Source of the DNA: Euclidia mi
Lineage: Eukaryota > Arthropoda > Insecta > Lepidoptera > Erebidae
DNA: 64,000 nt
Assembly (NCBI GenBank): GCA_944739405.2
Contig: OX123192.2
Span: 49,962,486-50,026,485 of the forward strand
Direction: 5' to 3'
Shown one piece after another: positions 43,996 to 55,704 of the stretch (the stretch's first letter is position 1; each line of letters starts with the position of its first letter). Both the position numbers and the translations under genes were made by a program. The notes below the pieces were generated by a model. It made no database searches and was not told where the DNA came from. It worked only from the letters and a program-made list of their open reading frames with translations.

Positions 43996-44842
43996 ATGAT
44001 GTTTATTTTATGTATAAAATAATGAAAATTTTATACAATTATTATAATTATAATAAATCCTTAGATTTGCTTTACTCAGAATGAATATCGAGAGAAAATC
44101 GTTAATGTTTTAAATAAATCCTCAGATCTGGTTGACTCAGAATTAATGAGGGCCTTCTGAAATAATGCACACTATGCGGCAGCACTGAGGCATCAGGCCC
44201 AGAAACCAGTCAAAATTGTCAAAGCCCCTATATTTTCATACGTCAGTGTTTTTTCGTATCATGGGTGTGTGTAGGCGTATGTATATATCTGACATGGTGT
44301 CTGGTGGTAGAAGAAAAAAACAAACGAAAGAATATCAAACAGCCTCATTTCAATAGAATGTTGATGAAACCTCATTTGTATCATTGGTTAAATTAATTTA
44401 AAAGTCCAAAGAAAATTGGAAATGTCATTTTTTTCTCGTTTTTGCCTCTTTCACTAGAAATAATTCGTTGGTCAAAGTGAAATAAATAGATTGGGTAAAG
44501 TCAGATTGTATGTTATTTTCAAAACAGTCAGAAAAATGTACTTAAAATACCGCAACGCATTATTCAAACTTGAGAAAAAGATACCAACACACCATATACA
44601 GAAAACAATGCATACAGAAAACAAATGGATGGGGAGATAAGAATTATCACGCAAAACATACGATTCCCTGTTTGTGTATACTCTCAATGGATTATTCTTT
44701 TTGATATCCTTTGTTTTTGTTTAGACACGTGTAGATTTGGACATAATGAAGTCAATTTTTCACTTTATATTTATGTCGTGTGTATAATATCTAATACCAC
44801 CTCAGTCTGTTGGGATCATAAAGTATGTTGTTAGACGTTAAG
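43996..44842. other. Non-coding DNA
   Basis: Contains a direct repeat TAAATAAATCCT(T/C)AGAT at about 44050 and 44113; otherwise nothing. Confidence 0.4.
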
Positions 44843-44850
44843 TAAAAAGT

Positions 44851-47655
44851 GGGTTAGTCCCGCTATGGTATGGTCCCGGTATGGCACCCTCTTAAAATAC
44901 CTTTCAAAAAGTCCCGCTATGGTACCCTTCAGTTTTTGGTACTGTTGTAAAGAAAAGTTATACAATGCGTTAAGAAAAAAATAGTATTAATAAAAAATAT
45001 CTTTTCTTAACTATTATAGTTAAGCAAGATAATATTTATTAATACAATTTTTTAAACAAATCACGCTCGGTAATTGTCGTTTCACTTCAGGTAGTTACCT
45101 GACCAACCGGTTTTTTCGTAAAACAATAGAGACGAGCCCTTCCTCGAATTCGCATCTAGCTCTTCCCTTTTGTTTTTATGAAAATAGAGAGAGACAGTAT
45201 TATTCCGGGTTTAGTTTGCTATTTGCAGCTGTACTTTTGCGATATGAGTAATTAGGATAGCTTGTTAGTTTATCTATTGCAATGTCTGGGTCAAGTAGTG
45301 CACGTGGTGTAAATTTAATAATTATTGACAGTCGACGCGGTGGAAAAACTTTATTACGTGCCGGACATAAATATATTAAACGCAGAGAAAATAAAAATTC
45401 AAGTACTTGGCATTGTGTAAATAGGAGAAATAGTATTAAATGTAGTGGATATATAACTATTGAGAATACCAATAATACAATAATTAAAGATTATAAACAC
45501 AGTGATCAGTGCGTGCCACATTTTGAAGACAATGAAGTTCAAATGGCTATAAGTGAGTGCAAAAAAGAAGTAAATTCAAATTACGGATCAGTACAGAAAA
45601 TTTTCGAAAAACACATGGGTAACTTAAAAGACAAAGGGTTACACCTTACAGGAAATGTTCCTGACTATAAAAAATTAAAAACAGTATTATACAGACACCG
45701 AAATAAGTCGTTGAACGTACCAAAAACACAATTTAAGAATGTGGAAGAAATTATAATACCAGAAGAATTTAATAAGTATGTATTGGCTGATTATTGTAAT
45801 GAAGACTGTAATCGAATAATTATATTTTCCTCGACAGAAGTAAAGGAATATATAAAATGTGTAACGCATTACTTTGGTGATGGCACTTTCGACGGCTGCC
45901 CAAACCCATTCGAACAAGTTTATGTCATTCATGGAGACATGGGAAGCACTGAGTTATCCACGAATGTAGCACCATTATTTTATATTCTGTTAAAAAACAA
46001 AGAAGGGAAAACTTATGAAAAAGTTTTCGAATTGATTAAACAAACTTTGCCTGAATGGCGTCCATCGAAATTTACCTTCGATTATGAAATAGGAGTAATA
46101 AATGCAGCAGCGAAGATTTTTCCTGATATCAAAATAAATGGATGTAACGTACATTTTCAAAAGAACGTTATCAAAAAAGCGAAATCTTTAAATCTCATGG
46201 AACACGAAGAGTCCTCGAACCATGTTAAGCAATGCATAGGCTTGGCGTTTTTGCCAAAACAAGATATTGAAGACGGCTGGCTGCATATAATGGAAAATAG
46301 GTATAATATCTTGGTTACTTTCCAAAATGATGTTTGAGTACTTAACTCTAATTATATGGCAAAAAAGTAAAGAACAACAATATCAGTAAGGACCTGTTAA
46401 TTTCATTGCTTTACAAGTACGAACGTTTAATAAGTATTTTTTTCAGTTTCGACGATGAAGCTATGACCAAATTCAATGACTATTTTGTCACTCAGTGGCT
46501 TGAATATCCAGACCTCATTTGGTGTTGCCATAATGAACGCCATAGAACAACTAACTTGGCGGAATCATGGAATGGCAGATTCAACAAAGTTATTGGAAAA
46601 AATCCCAGTTTGTTATTGTTTCTGCAAACAATTGGCAACGACACATGTCACTTTGATATAAAACAAGCCAAGTAAGTTGTATTTTTTAGACAATATTTTT
46701 AAGCAGATATAATATTTTTAAAAGCAGATATATATTTTTTTACATAATACGAGTACATAGAAGAATTTGAAAATGGATTTGATTTTATTTATTTTGGTAG
46801 ATATTATTGGTTGTCGCCTTCTATTACAGACGGTTACTGAAAAAAATATAGCTTAACTTAAATAACTGATGATTTTTGTTATAGCTTTCGACTAAAAAGA
46901 TCACCTATAAATTCAAGAAAAAGAACAAGTATAGAAATCGACCGCCAGATTCAAAAGCTAACAAAAAGTTACGAAAATAAAGCTATCTCCATTGGTGATT
47001 TTCTGATTAACATATCAAAGTCAACATTTCGATCAGAACATTTAAAAAAATAGTTTATTTTAATTTTGTTTTTAGCCTATTAAAATGTTTAATACTTTTT
47101 CTCGATGTTGATTATTTTTTGTAGTTTATGTTTACAATTTGCGCCTTTTTCTCCATGTTGATTATTTGTAATTAATATATTTGTCTAGTTGGTTGTTGAT
47201 TATTTTTGTAGTTTATATAAATTTACAATTACTGCCTTTTCTCAATGTTGATTATTTGTAACTAATATTTATGTCTGGATGTTGTTTTTATTTGTAGTTT
47301 ATAATATTTACAGTAATACTTTTCTGAGATGTGGATTTTTTATATTTTTTTTATTGTTGATTATTGGTAATTAATATTGTTGATTATTTTAAAAATTACA
47401 TTGCAATTAATATTTCGTTTTACTGTTTGATATTTTTTTATAAATATTTTGAATTAATAAAAGACTGATTTAATATCGCAAACAGACGTTTTATTGATAC
47501 ACTCCTAAAAGTATTTATTTATAGATACACTTTTCTTTTCAGTTGTACCTTCTATTGTCTAACGTAGATCTAAAAGATGGGTACCATAGCGGGACTTTTT
47601 GATAGGTATTTTAAGAGGGTGCCATACCGGGACCATACCATAGCGGGACTAACCC
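44851..47655 (+). mobile_element. Mutator-like (MULE) DNA transposon with intact ends
   Basis: 77-bp terminal inverted repeats (44851-44927 and 47579-47655) differ at one position. Each holds two copies of AGTCCCGCTATGGTA. An exact 8-bp duplication TAAAAAGT flanks the element (44843-44850 and 47656-47663). Total 2805 bp with one transposase gene inside. Near-identical ends and an open gene make a recent, possibly autonomous insertion likely. Confidence 0.9.
45282..47053 (+). CDS. FLYWCH/MULE transposase, three exons
   Basis: Proposed exons 45282-46300, 46447-46671 and 46885-47053 (introns GT..AG: ATAG|GTATAA..TTTCAG, CCAA|GTAAGT..TTATAG) give an uninterrupted 470-residue protein ending at TAG 47051. 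Residues about 12-80 form a FLYWCH-type zinc finger (C45, C54, H73, H80). The MULE catalytic core has D200 in YFGDGTFDGC, D267 in FTFDYEIGVINAAAKIF, a CxxH pair (C288, H291) and E379 in TNLAESWNGRF. The start at 45282 is the first ATG of the open frame, after the 5' terminal repeat. The enzyme would cut and join the 77-bp ends. Splice sites are inferred from frame and consensus; without splicing exon 1 ends at a stop at 46335. Few MULEs in insects keep all catalytic residues. Confidence 0.8.
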
Positions 47656-47663
47656 TAAAAAGT

Positions 47664-47834
47664 TTACAATTGGTTTGAATGTAAGTGTAGTACAATTTAT
47701 GCGTTGTTTTTAAGTTCATTGTTTTAATGCGCTCTCTATCGTTCTCGACTTGAAGTATACTTTAAATTCTCGCCAAATCTAGATAAGTCCCTATGTTTGT
47801 TGGCCCAAAGTCCCTTATTTGTAAATAATATACA
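47664..47834. other. Non-coding DNA right of the MULE
   Basis: Nothing recognised. Confidence 0.4.
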
Positions 47835-47935
47835 AATGTATCTCAGTGTGGGGATCGAAACCACAACAGGCATTGTGTCGTTAAACACTGCAAAACACTA
47901 CGCTAACGAATACGCTTTCCGTGCAGACATATTAA
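47835..47935 (-). repeat. SINE family D fragment
   Basis: GGGGATCGAAACCACAACAGG and ACACTACGCTAACGAATACG are on the minus strand of a tRNA-like SINE head. Confidence 0.4.
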
Positions 47936-48034
47936 TATTGTGCAATTATTACGATTAAACATATTGCTCTTTTACTATAATTATTATAGTATTTTCTTGG
48001 ATTAACGCGAATGTTATACATTTAAATTAAACTG

Positions 48035-48095
48035 ATTTTGGCTGTAGCGTGTCTGTCAGTCAGTCAGTAACGCAAGGATTTTATATATTAAGATA
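48035..48095 (-). repeat. Family E end, minus strand
   Basis: GGCTGTAGCGTGTCTGTCAG, TCAGTCAGTAACGCAAGG and TTTTATATATT. Confidence 0.6.
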
Positions 48096-48135
48096 TTTAA
48101 AATTTAATAAATCTATATTTGTGTTATTTTAAACT

Positions 48136-48456
48136 TCGTCAAACCATCATCCTCCCACCCTTTTCCCAATTTATTTGGGGTTGGCGCAGTATGTCTTCAC
48201 CTTCCATACTTTTCTGTTACTCATTATCTTGTCAATTACCCCTTTTTTCATATCCTCTCTCACACACTTCATCCATCTTTTCTTTGGCCTTCCAAAGAGA
48301 CTTGCATCCATCAATATTCATACTCATTACTTTCTTACCCTGTTGCGTTTCTTCTCTTCTCATAGCGTGTCCAAACCAAGCCAAACGATTCACTTTTAAC
48401 TTTCTATCAATGGTGCCACTATAATATTTTCTTGGGTTTACGCGAATGTTACACAT
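48136..48456 (-). pseudogene. LINE ORF2 C-terminal fragment, minus strand
   Basis: Encodes KLKVNRLAWFGHAMRREE and GKKVMSMNIDGCKSLWKAKEK, then EVCERGYEKRGN after frame changes. It is the C-terminal tail of an RTE-like LINE different from LINE-X. Confidence 0.6.
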
Positions 48457-50119
48457 TGAAATTGAACTACCGTTTACGGATTTTATCGCGTTATATTGGT
48501 TTTATTTGATATTACATCTATACCGAGTGACCTAGAAACTACATTTTATTATTAGCCGACGTTTTGAATTCTTTACAGGATTCATGTTCACGACAGACTG
48601 AGGTGATTCTTGTCTTAATTACTTGAATGTATAAGTTATCTCAAAGTACCCGTACATTTTTCAACTATTGGTGTTACTCTTTACGCAGCATGAGCTCACA
48701 GTGTCCTTAGGTCTTCTGGTGACTTTGTCCTCTTGGGTTTAATTAGCCTTATGACAGGGTCCCAAGCTGGAGGAACATTCCAACCGTCTTCTCTATTCAA
48801 ATTAGGGTGTTTTTTAATTTCAATAGCCTCACGTATCATTCTTGGAATAAAACGGAGTGCTTTTGCAAGTATCTATGGTTCATCAAATCGCAGGTAGTGG
48901 TTGGGTCCTTGTTCCACATGTTCACACACAGCAGACTGTGTTGATCATTTATGTTTTATGTCAGCTATATGTTCTTTAAGTCAGATGTCTATGCTTCTCT
49001 TGGTTTGTCCAATGTATGAGAGCCCACATTCACAGTCTATTTTGTAGACACCGGCCTCTTGCAAGGGTAACTGACACTTGACTTCTGGTAGAAATTGACA
49101 TATCTTCGTTGGCGGCTTGTAGTAAGTTTTGATTGAAGCTCGCTTCAAGATGTAGCCAATTTTGTCAGTCACGCCCTTGTTGTATGGGAGGACAGCAGGT
49201 TGTCTTTCTACTGTGGCTGGTTTTTCTTCTTCAGGTATCTGTGACAGTGGCGCGGTGGTCGGTGCTTGTTATCTTGCAGAACTTGCCTTTCATGTTGAAG
49301 CTCAGCGTCCAGGTGTTTCTGGTCATAGATCCGCTGGGCTCTCTGAAACAGAAGAACATTCCTACAGTAGCTAACTGTTTAGGATGGTGGTGAGATTCAC
49401 CGTTTAAGTACCTATTTGTATGGGTCTATATTGCCCTATATACAGTGTTCTTTAAAGAGTTGTTTTTATTCCTGATAACAAGTACATCTAAGAAAGCTAA
49501 AGAATTGTTTGCCTCTAATTCCATTGTGAATTGTATTTGGTTATTAATGGAACTAAGATGTTTTAGGAAGGCATTAACACTATCCGGTGGTAAAATTTTG
49601 AAAGTGTCATTTACATACCACTTGTAGAGCCTCGGTGTAATGGTGGCAGTCTGCAGGGCTCGCGCCTCAAGTCCTCCATGAAGATGTCAGCGACAACAGG
49701 CGATACTGGAGAGCCCATTGCAACACCATCTACTTGTATGTAGTACTTCTCGTCTTACAACAGATAGCCTGTTGTCAGGCAGTGTTCGAGTATCTTTGCA
49801 TATTCCTCAGGCATGTTGTTTTCTGTCAGCTTCCTTCTAGTAATTTCTATACAGTCTGTAGTACTGCATGTGAATAATGACTGCACGTCAAAACTAACCA
49901 TAGTTTCCTTGTCAGAGATATGAAGGTGTTTGATTTCACTGACAAAATAGTAGGAATCCTTCACATGCGCTCTCGTGTTACCTCTAAGCGGTGAGAGAAT
50001 CTTTGCCATGTGTTGAGCCAGCCTGTACGCAGGTGCGCCTATCTGACTAACTATCTAGCGCAGTAACAAGTGAAATCAATATAACGCGATAAAATCCGTA
50101 AACTGTAGTTTAATTTCAA
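48457..50119 (-). mobile_element. Second Penelope-like element, decayed
   Basis: Bounded by inverted repeats of about 43 bp (48457-48499 and 50076-50118, with TTTACGGATTTTATCGCG in common). On the minus strand the RT comes first (50009-49400), then GIY-YIG sequence (49172-48985). Confidence 0.7.
48985..50009 (-). pseudogene. Penelope-like RT and GIY-YIG, broken
   Basis: RT pieces: MAKILSPLRGNTRAHVKDSY, ETMVSFDVQSLFTCSTTD (the usual NVP replaced), then in another frame VDGVAMGSPVSPVVADIFME, YVNDTFKILP (for YVDDTF, catalytic Asp changed) and LAFLDVLVIRN. The nuclease is GVYKIDCECG and SYIGQTKRS at 49060-48990. Many stops and shifts; dead. Confidence 0.7.
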
Positions 50120-50785
50120 TCATCATATTATGTTTAAGTTATACAAACATTTTTTAATTTAAGAGCTGAGCTCTTTACCTCTTTAGTGAAGTCATATCTT
50201 CAGCCAGCGGTTTGGCCTCTTGATACGACCTTATTTTTACTTTTTCCCTCACTTGGTCTATATAAATCTTTCTGGGTCTATCCCATCCTCTCCTTCCTTT
50301 TTTTCTTCCAATTTTCCTCTTCTAATTTCTATAGTTTCCAAAAACTGTATTTTTTCTTTAACTATATTTAATAAGTACGTCATTATTTGTGCTTGCTTTA
50401 TTATTCATTACTAAATAACAAGCAACAGCATTCATATTTTCATAAACTTTACCATTGAAAATTTAATTTAAAATTTTAATTGCAGTAAAACTGATAGAAA
50501 CGAGTGCTAGTAAGTACTGTTTCGTGGAAAACTGGGTGCGCTTTGTGTTGTCTTCAATAAGAACAATTTGTTAAACAATTTTGGTTCCACCTCTGGCCCT
50601 GCTGCTAAGTAAAATGAGGCAGATTTACAATTTACGTTTGATATGTGGCCACTAAATCAGCAAAGAAAAGTTGTAGAGTAAATTCATACCATTAGGAATA
50701 AACAGCAAAATGAGAAACTTTCACTTTGCTCGACACGGGCAAAAAAGTGCCTGCTGTGTTTATCGTAGTGAATTTATTGTTTTCA
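50120..50785. other. Non-coding DNA
   Basis: Nothing recognised. Confidence 0.4.
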
Positions 50786-50789
50786 TTGC

Positions 50790-50985
50790 GAGGTGAGTAT
50801 AAAAATCGTGAGCAAACCTGCATGTCTCAGAGTTCTCCATAATGTTCTCGAAAGACATGTGAAGTCTGCCAATCCGCACTTGGCCAGCGTGGTGGACTAT
50901 GGCCTTACCCTTCTTTTAGAGAGAAGTTACCCGTGCTCAGCAGTGGGACAGTTTATATACAGGGTCGGTGATGATGATGAGGTGG
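50790..50985 (+). mobile_element. SINE family A body, plus strand
   Basis: AAACCTGCATGTCTCAGAG, ACATGTGAAGTCTGCCAATC, GGCCAGCGTGGTGGACTAT, GCTCAGCAGTGGGACAG and the GATGATGATGA tail. The tRNA head is missing. Confidence 0.7.
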
Positions 50986-50999
50986 ATATAACTATGATA

Positions 51000-51255
51000 A
51001 AGATAAACGTTAGGTGGGTTGGGTTCGCGCTGGTCAAATGCGGATCGGCAGACTTCACAAGTTTCTCAAGACATTATACAGAACTCTCAGATGAACAAAA
51101 CATCGTCAAGAAGCTTTTCTTCACCGTTTTGTATGCGACATTTAAAAGTTTAATACGCACATAGCTGCAAATGAGCTGCGGAGCGTGCTATTGGTTTGAT
51201 TCCGAGAATTTCCCTGTATCAGTTTGTTATTCTCTCCACTAGGCTGTCGCTGGTT
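51000..51255 (-). mobile_element. SINE family A, minus strand, next to a plus copy
   Basis: GGCAGACTTCACAAGTTTC, ACAGAACTCTCAGATG, TTCACCGTTTTGTATG and the head complement TTCTCTCCACTAGGCTGTCGC. It lies tail-to-tail with the plus-strand copy at 50790-50985. Confidence 0.6.
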
Positions 51256-51384
51256 TAAGCAGTTAAATAGGGATAAAAAATAGGTATGTTTGTCAAATAT
51301 TTGAGGAAGATACAATAAAAGCTACTTCATCTGGTATATAGTTTTGTTTATATGCGGTAAATTAGTTCAACTATTTTTTTACTA

Positions 51385-51590
51385 AGCTGTTGGTCTGGTG
51401 GGTTCGATTCTCTCCTAGCTGTTTGTATGAAAACCATGATTATTTGTTGTATTTCTGAGTGTAACTTATCTTTGAAATATGTATTTATGTTGCAGGTATA
51501 ATCTTTATCTTTTATCGGGTTATCATATTACAAGCTTTAATGACTGGGTGTGAGTTGTCCCAAAATATACTTATATCTGTATTATTTCAG
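51385..51590 (+). mobile_element. tRNA-like SINE remnant
   Basis: B-box-like GGTGGGTTCGATTCTC, then TGAAAACCATGATTATTTG and GACTGGGTGTGAGTTGTCCC. SINE-like order; family unclear. Confidence 0.4.
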
Positions 51591-52615
51591 CATTGGAGAT
51601 GGTGCTATATATCCATAGAATACAACTATTAAGCATTTAAAATTACATTGCTTCCATAGTTCTTAAAATATAATTTCTCCGATTATATAATTTAGGTTTC
51701 AAGGGTTCTATTTATCGCTTAGTTAGTGGCGCCACACAGTATTTAACATTCCCTAGTAGCGTTGACAGAAATTGGTCTCTACAAAATGAGAGTGATAATT
51801 TCGCTGGACCGTGACTTGAGTGACAACGCAGCTCATTTAATATTTGAGAATCCCGGTCTACATTTACTTTATTAGCTTTAGTGTGAGAATTGGTGAGAGG
51901 TAAGCATTCTTGAGAATCTTTTCTTTATTAATTTATTTAGGAACAGTAGCTTTGCTGCTCTTTTTTCAGCAAATGGAATTCATGAGGGCAGCAAGGATTT
52001 GACGCAAAAAATCTTTTATAAATAATTGACTTTGATATGTTCTTAATATGTACTAGAACTATATATAATTCTCTCTCTTCAATTAAAGAGCTTTGCTCTT
52101 GTCGGTGGAGTTTACGCATATATTTCTATCCTCGGCCAGTACCTATTGTCGCAAAAATGCTCCGTTTTTCTAGAAGTAGGCTAAATACTTCTGCGTTTAT
52201 CTTCTTTTTAGTGCAGCTGATTTTTTTCATCCGCCTCCAACACCACATTTCTAGTACATATTTTTTGGCCACAACTCAAGTATAAAAATTAATAAATTTT
52301 TATACTTCTGTTGAGGCCGACGAGTGACGACGACGAGCGTAACTTTATGAGACGTGAATCCTGATAATATTTTGGGAACCTGAAATTACATGAAACTAAA
52401 ATTCGGCTAGGCTCCCAGGTGGACCAACAAAACATCAGTTCCTATTCAGCGTTTATACTGACGTTTGCTTTGATGGCCTTCCACAGCCTGAGCGCAAATA
52501 CGCATCATGCTACAACTTTCCATAAAACTACTTTGCGTTCCCGAGTGGTAAAAAAGGATTTAAAGGTATGAAACCTATAATTCTATAACTATATAAATGG
52601 TTGTTTGGACAATTA
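51591..52615. other. Non-coding DNA
   Basis: Nothing recognised. Confidence 0.4.
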
Positions 52616-52619
52616 TAGG

Positions 52620-54090
52620 CCTATTTCACTGACCCCAGTCCAGTATTTTGAAAAGTCATCAATACGGTTTCCAAAGAGAAAAATCTACGACGTTAGCGTG
52701 CTATGATTTAGTAAAACAATCAGTTGAGAATATAGATAGTAATAAGACGGTAATAGTCGTATTTTTTTACGTGTCAAGGGCATTAGACCTGGTGTCCCAT
52801 GACCTACTATTGCAAAAACTTGAACGATATGTTATTAGAAGCCCAGCTCTTAGTTGGCTTGAAACATATTTAATAGGCAGAAAGCAATCAGTAATAATAC
52901 AACACATAAATTATAAAAAGAACTACAAATATACAAATCTCGCTTTCTCACTAATAAATTTGGTGTTCCCCAGGGCAGTGTTCGAGGGCTTCTATTATTC
53001 TTACTTTATATAAATGACCTACCTGACATCACTTCCAACTCATGTTTATTATTCGCTGACGATTTTTGTTTCATGATGACTTGTGATAAAAATCACATTA
53101 ATAAATTTAATTTAGCGGGTCTTAATCGCGTTAATTTAACTTATTTAAGGTATAAATACTTATTTGTTTCCGACGCATCCAGTCATCAGCAAATGTAAAC
53201 ACCGCTGCAGTGATAAATCTCAACAGTGTGTAGACGTCATTAGTGTAGTGTGTCGAAGTACCGACATTGCGAACTTAAATAAAGACCAAGTGAGGGTAGG
53301 TGCCGAAACCCGCACTTCCACAAGACGGCGCTGAGCTCTCATCAGTCTCTCCGCGACCACGCTCGGTGCAAGACGAGCGAAACGTCGGAAACAAATAGGT
53401 ATTTATACCTTACATAGGTTAAATTAACGTGATTGAGACCCGCTAAATTATTTTGTATGATATATACAAATCGTGAAAGTTTAAAATCGATTATTAATAT
53501 TTTTTTTATTTTTGACATTAGTAATACAATTAATAATATAATAATGTGGCTCGAAAATAATAATTTGCAAGTTAATTTAAATAAAACAAAATTCATCCAA
53601 TTTAGCACGTACGGTAAACCACATAAAAACATAAAAATAAAGTATCATAAAATTAATGAGGTCAAAAGCCCAACTTTCTCAAAATTTCATTTGGACAATA
53701 ATCTAAATTGGAAGCTGCAAGTGGAAAATGTATGTAGTAAGATAAACGTGTATGTCCTTTACAAACTACGTAAAACTTCCACTGAACAAATTGTGCTAGC
53801 GGCATATCACGGCTACGTGTCCTCGGTACCAAACTACGGTCTCATATTGTGGGGCAACTCTACTGAGGTACAACGTGCTTTTTTGGCACAAAAGAAATGT
53901 GTTCGTGCCGTTCATGCCATACCACCATCGGAGTTCTGCAAGCCGCTTTTCAAACGATCGCGCATACTCACTCTATCCTGTATGTTTATACTAGAGTCAG
54001 CTAAATTTGTTATGCTAACTTCTTTAAAAAACTTACACCCACAGACTTATACCCTCGTAACACCAGGCATCCAGATAGAATTGTAATGCA
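52620..54090 (+). pseudogene. LINE RT fragment with foldback insertion
   Basis: Encodes DNYRPISLTPVQYF, then after a shift HQYGFQREKSTTLACYDL, YVSRALDLVSHDLLLQKLE (palm Asp position changed), GVPQGSVLG-like sequence near 52967 and CLLFADDFCFMM. After the foldback at 53105-53450 it resumes with NLQVNLNKTKFIQFS and LILWGNSTEVQRAFLAQKK. CR1/Jockey-group RT, 5' and 3' truncated. Confidence 0.7.
53105..53452. mobile_element. Foldback element with about 65-bp inverted ends
   Basis: The left end (TTTAGCGGGTCTTAATCGCG, TAAGGTATAAATACTTATTT) and the right end are reverse complements over about 65 bp. They flank a 200-bp core with GACGAGCGAAACGTCGGAAA, similar in style to the Penelope 3' region at 8730. 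It interrupts the LINE RT. No frame. Confidence 0.7.
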
Positions 54091-54327
54091 AAAAAAGTAA
54101 GTCGACGCGCAAAATTAAGAAATCAAGAAGATTTACCCTACTAGAGTAGAAGTTGAATAAAAAATACAAATACCAATATTGAGAATTCTATGGCATTTTT
54201 ATCAGCACAAAATGAAAAACTCAGAAAGAAAATTGAACAACTTGAGATTCAAAAGAGAAAGGACAAGGACTACGTATTACTGGAAGATAAGATAAAGGAT
54301 TTGCAACGTAGCAATCGCAAGTCCGTG

Positions 54328-54522
54328 TGGTGACGGACTAAGAATACGGAATGTCACCACCCCATATTATCCCATGGGTGTCGTAAGAGCCGAGAACAGC
54401 ACTGTAAGAGAAGGAAAACTTGATACAAACCCTATACCAACCCGTTTGGCCAGCGGGGTATAGTAGGCCAATTCTTCCTTGCCAGCAGTGGACTGTTAAA
54501 GGCTGATGATGATGATGAATCG
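54328..54522 (+). mobile_element. SINE family B inside LINE ORF1
   Basis: GTGTGGTGACGGACTAAGAA, CCATGGGTGTCGTAAGAGCC, GGCCAGCGGGGTATAGTAGG and the GATGATGATGATG tail. AATCGCAAGT lies on both sides (54310-54319 and 54518-54527), a 10-bp target duplication. Confidence 0.75.
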
Positions 54523-54829
54523 CAAGTGCAATAAAGAGATAAAAAAATGTCCTGAAATTGCCTAAGGAGTCACCAGATGACCTAATTAATATGGCTGTAA
54601 ACTTATCAAAGGTAATTGACTGCAGCTTTGATAAGTGTGATATAAAGGATATATTTAGAGTTAATAATAAGCGGGGAAGTGTGAAAACCAATTCTATCAT
54701 AGTTGAAATGAGTTACACTATCCTGAAACAAAACTTCTTTAGAAATGCTCGTGAATATAATAGGCAAAATAAAGAAAAACTTTGCGCAAAACATGTTGGT
54801 AAGACCTCAAACACTCAAGCTCCGACCTA

Positions 54830-55120
54830 TGTTATCGAAAGAAGGTTTATTACCTAATGGTAATAAACCTTCTTACGATAACCAAGTGTATCGTTAACGA
54901 ATCTAAATTTTGTTTTGTAACAATTTCTTGTCTTGTTTTGCACAAGTAATCTGCTTTGATTTATGCATGCTGTGTACACTACCTTAGGATTACTGTCCAG
55001 ATTATATATTATGTTCACTTAACTACCTACTATGTTAAGAGTGTAATCTGTTTTACAAACATATCTATTTATTTATTTATAATAGGTGTGTACCTATTAT
55101 AAATAAATAAATAGATATGT
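54830..55120. repeat. Segment bounded by two palindromes
   Basis: Palindrome 1 (54830-54883, arms with AGAAGGTTTATTACC around TAAT, one 2-bp mismatch) and palindrome 2 (arms 55059-55086 and 55093-55120, 28 bp, perfect, loop TGTGTA). They enclose about 175 bp that breaks LINE ORF1 between VIE-type and SEQL-type sequence. Confidence 0.8.
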
Positions 55121-55704
55121 ATCAGAACAACTTACATCAAAATGATCTAGATTGTATTTCTTAGCGAGAGATCTAGCAAAGTCTAAGAACTACAAATTTT
55201 GTTGGACTGCATATGGTAGAGTAAACATTAAAAAAGACGAGAACTGCCCGCCCATCGTGTTACACAGTGAAGCTCAAATACAAAACCTGATGCAACTATG
55301 ACTAGATACTAAATACTTCATTCTTATTCTAGTTACTAGGTTTATTATGTCACGCATTCGTTACCTATGTTTTGTTTACTTAAAAATATTTTACTTTAAA
55401 CTAATTAATGTACAAAAAAGCGCACTCACACACTAATCTCACACTCAAAAACAAATCTGCATAGCAACAATTTTCTTAAATACACATATTATATACAATC
55501 ATCTACGCACTCAGTTTACACACACTGCATCACTACACACACACTCACCTTTAATCACAATATTTACAAAATTAATGTCGTATACTATAGTTTCCTTATA
55601 ATCAAAAATGTAAAATGATAAACTACAAACTTTAAACGCCATAAATGCCACGCAAGCTGCTCAAACGATGACATGTGATATCACTGAGTTTAATAAACAA
55701 GTTA

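Larger units (their letters stand above)
54185..55301 (+). pseudogene. LINE ORF1 (coiled coil plus FP-type domain)
   Basis: Starts with a coiled coil (MAFLSAQNEKLRKKIEQLEI). After the SINE: SPDDLINMAVNLSKVIDCSF, DIKDIFRVNNKRG, NSIIVEMSYTILKQ. After the palindromic insert: KNYKFCWTAYGRVNIKKDEN and PPIVLHSEAQIQNLMQL, then TGA. This is the coiled coil, RNA-binding and C-terminal (FP-type) layout seen in insect LINE ORF1. Confidence 0.65.
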
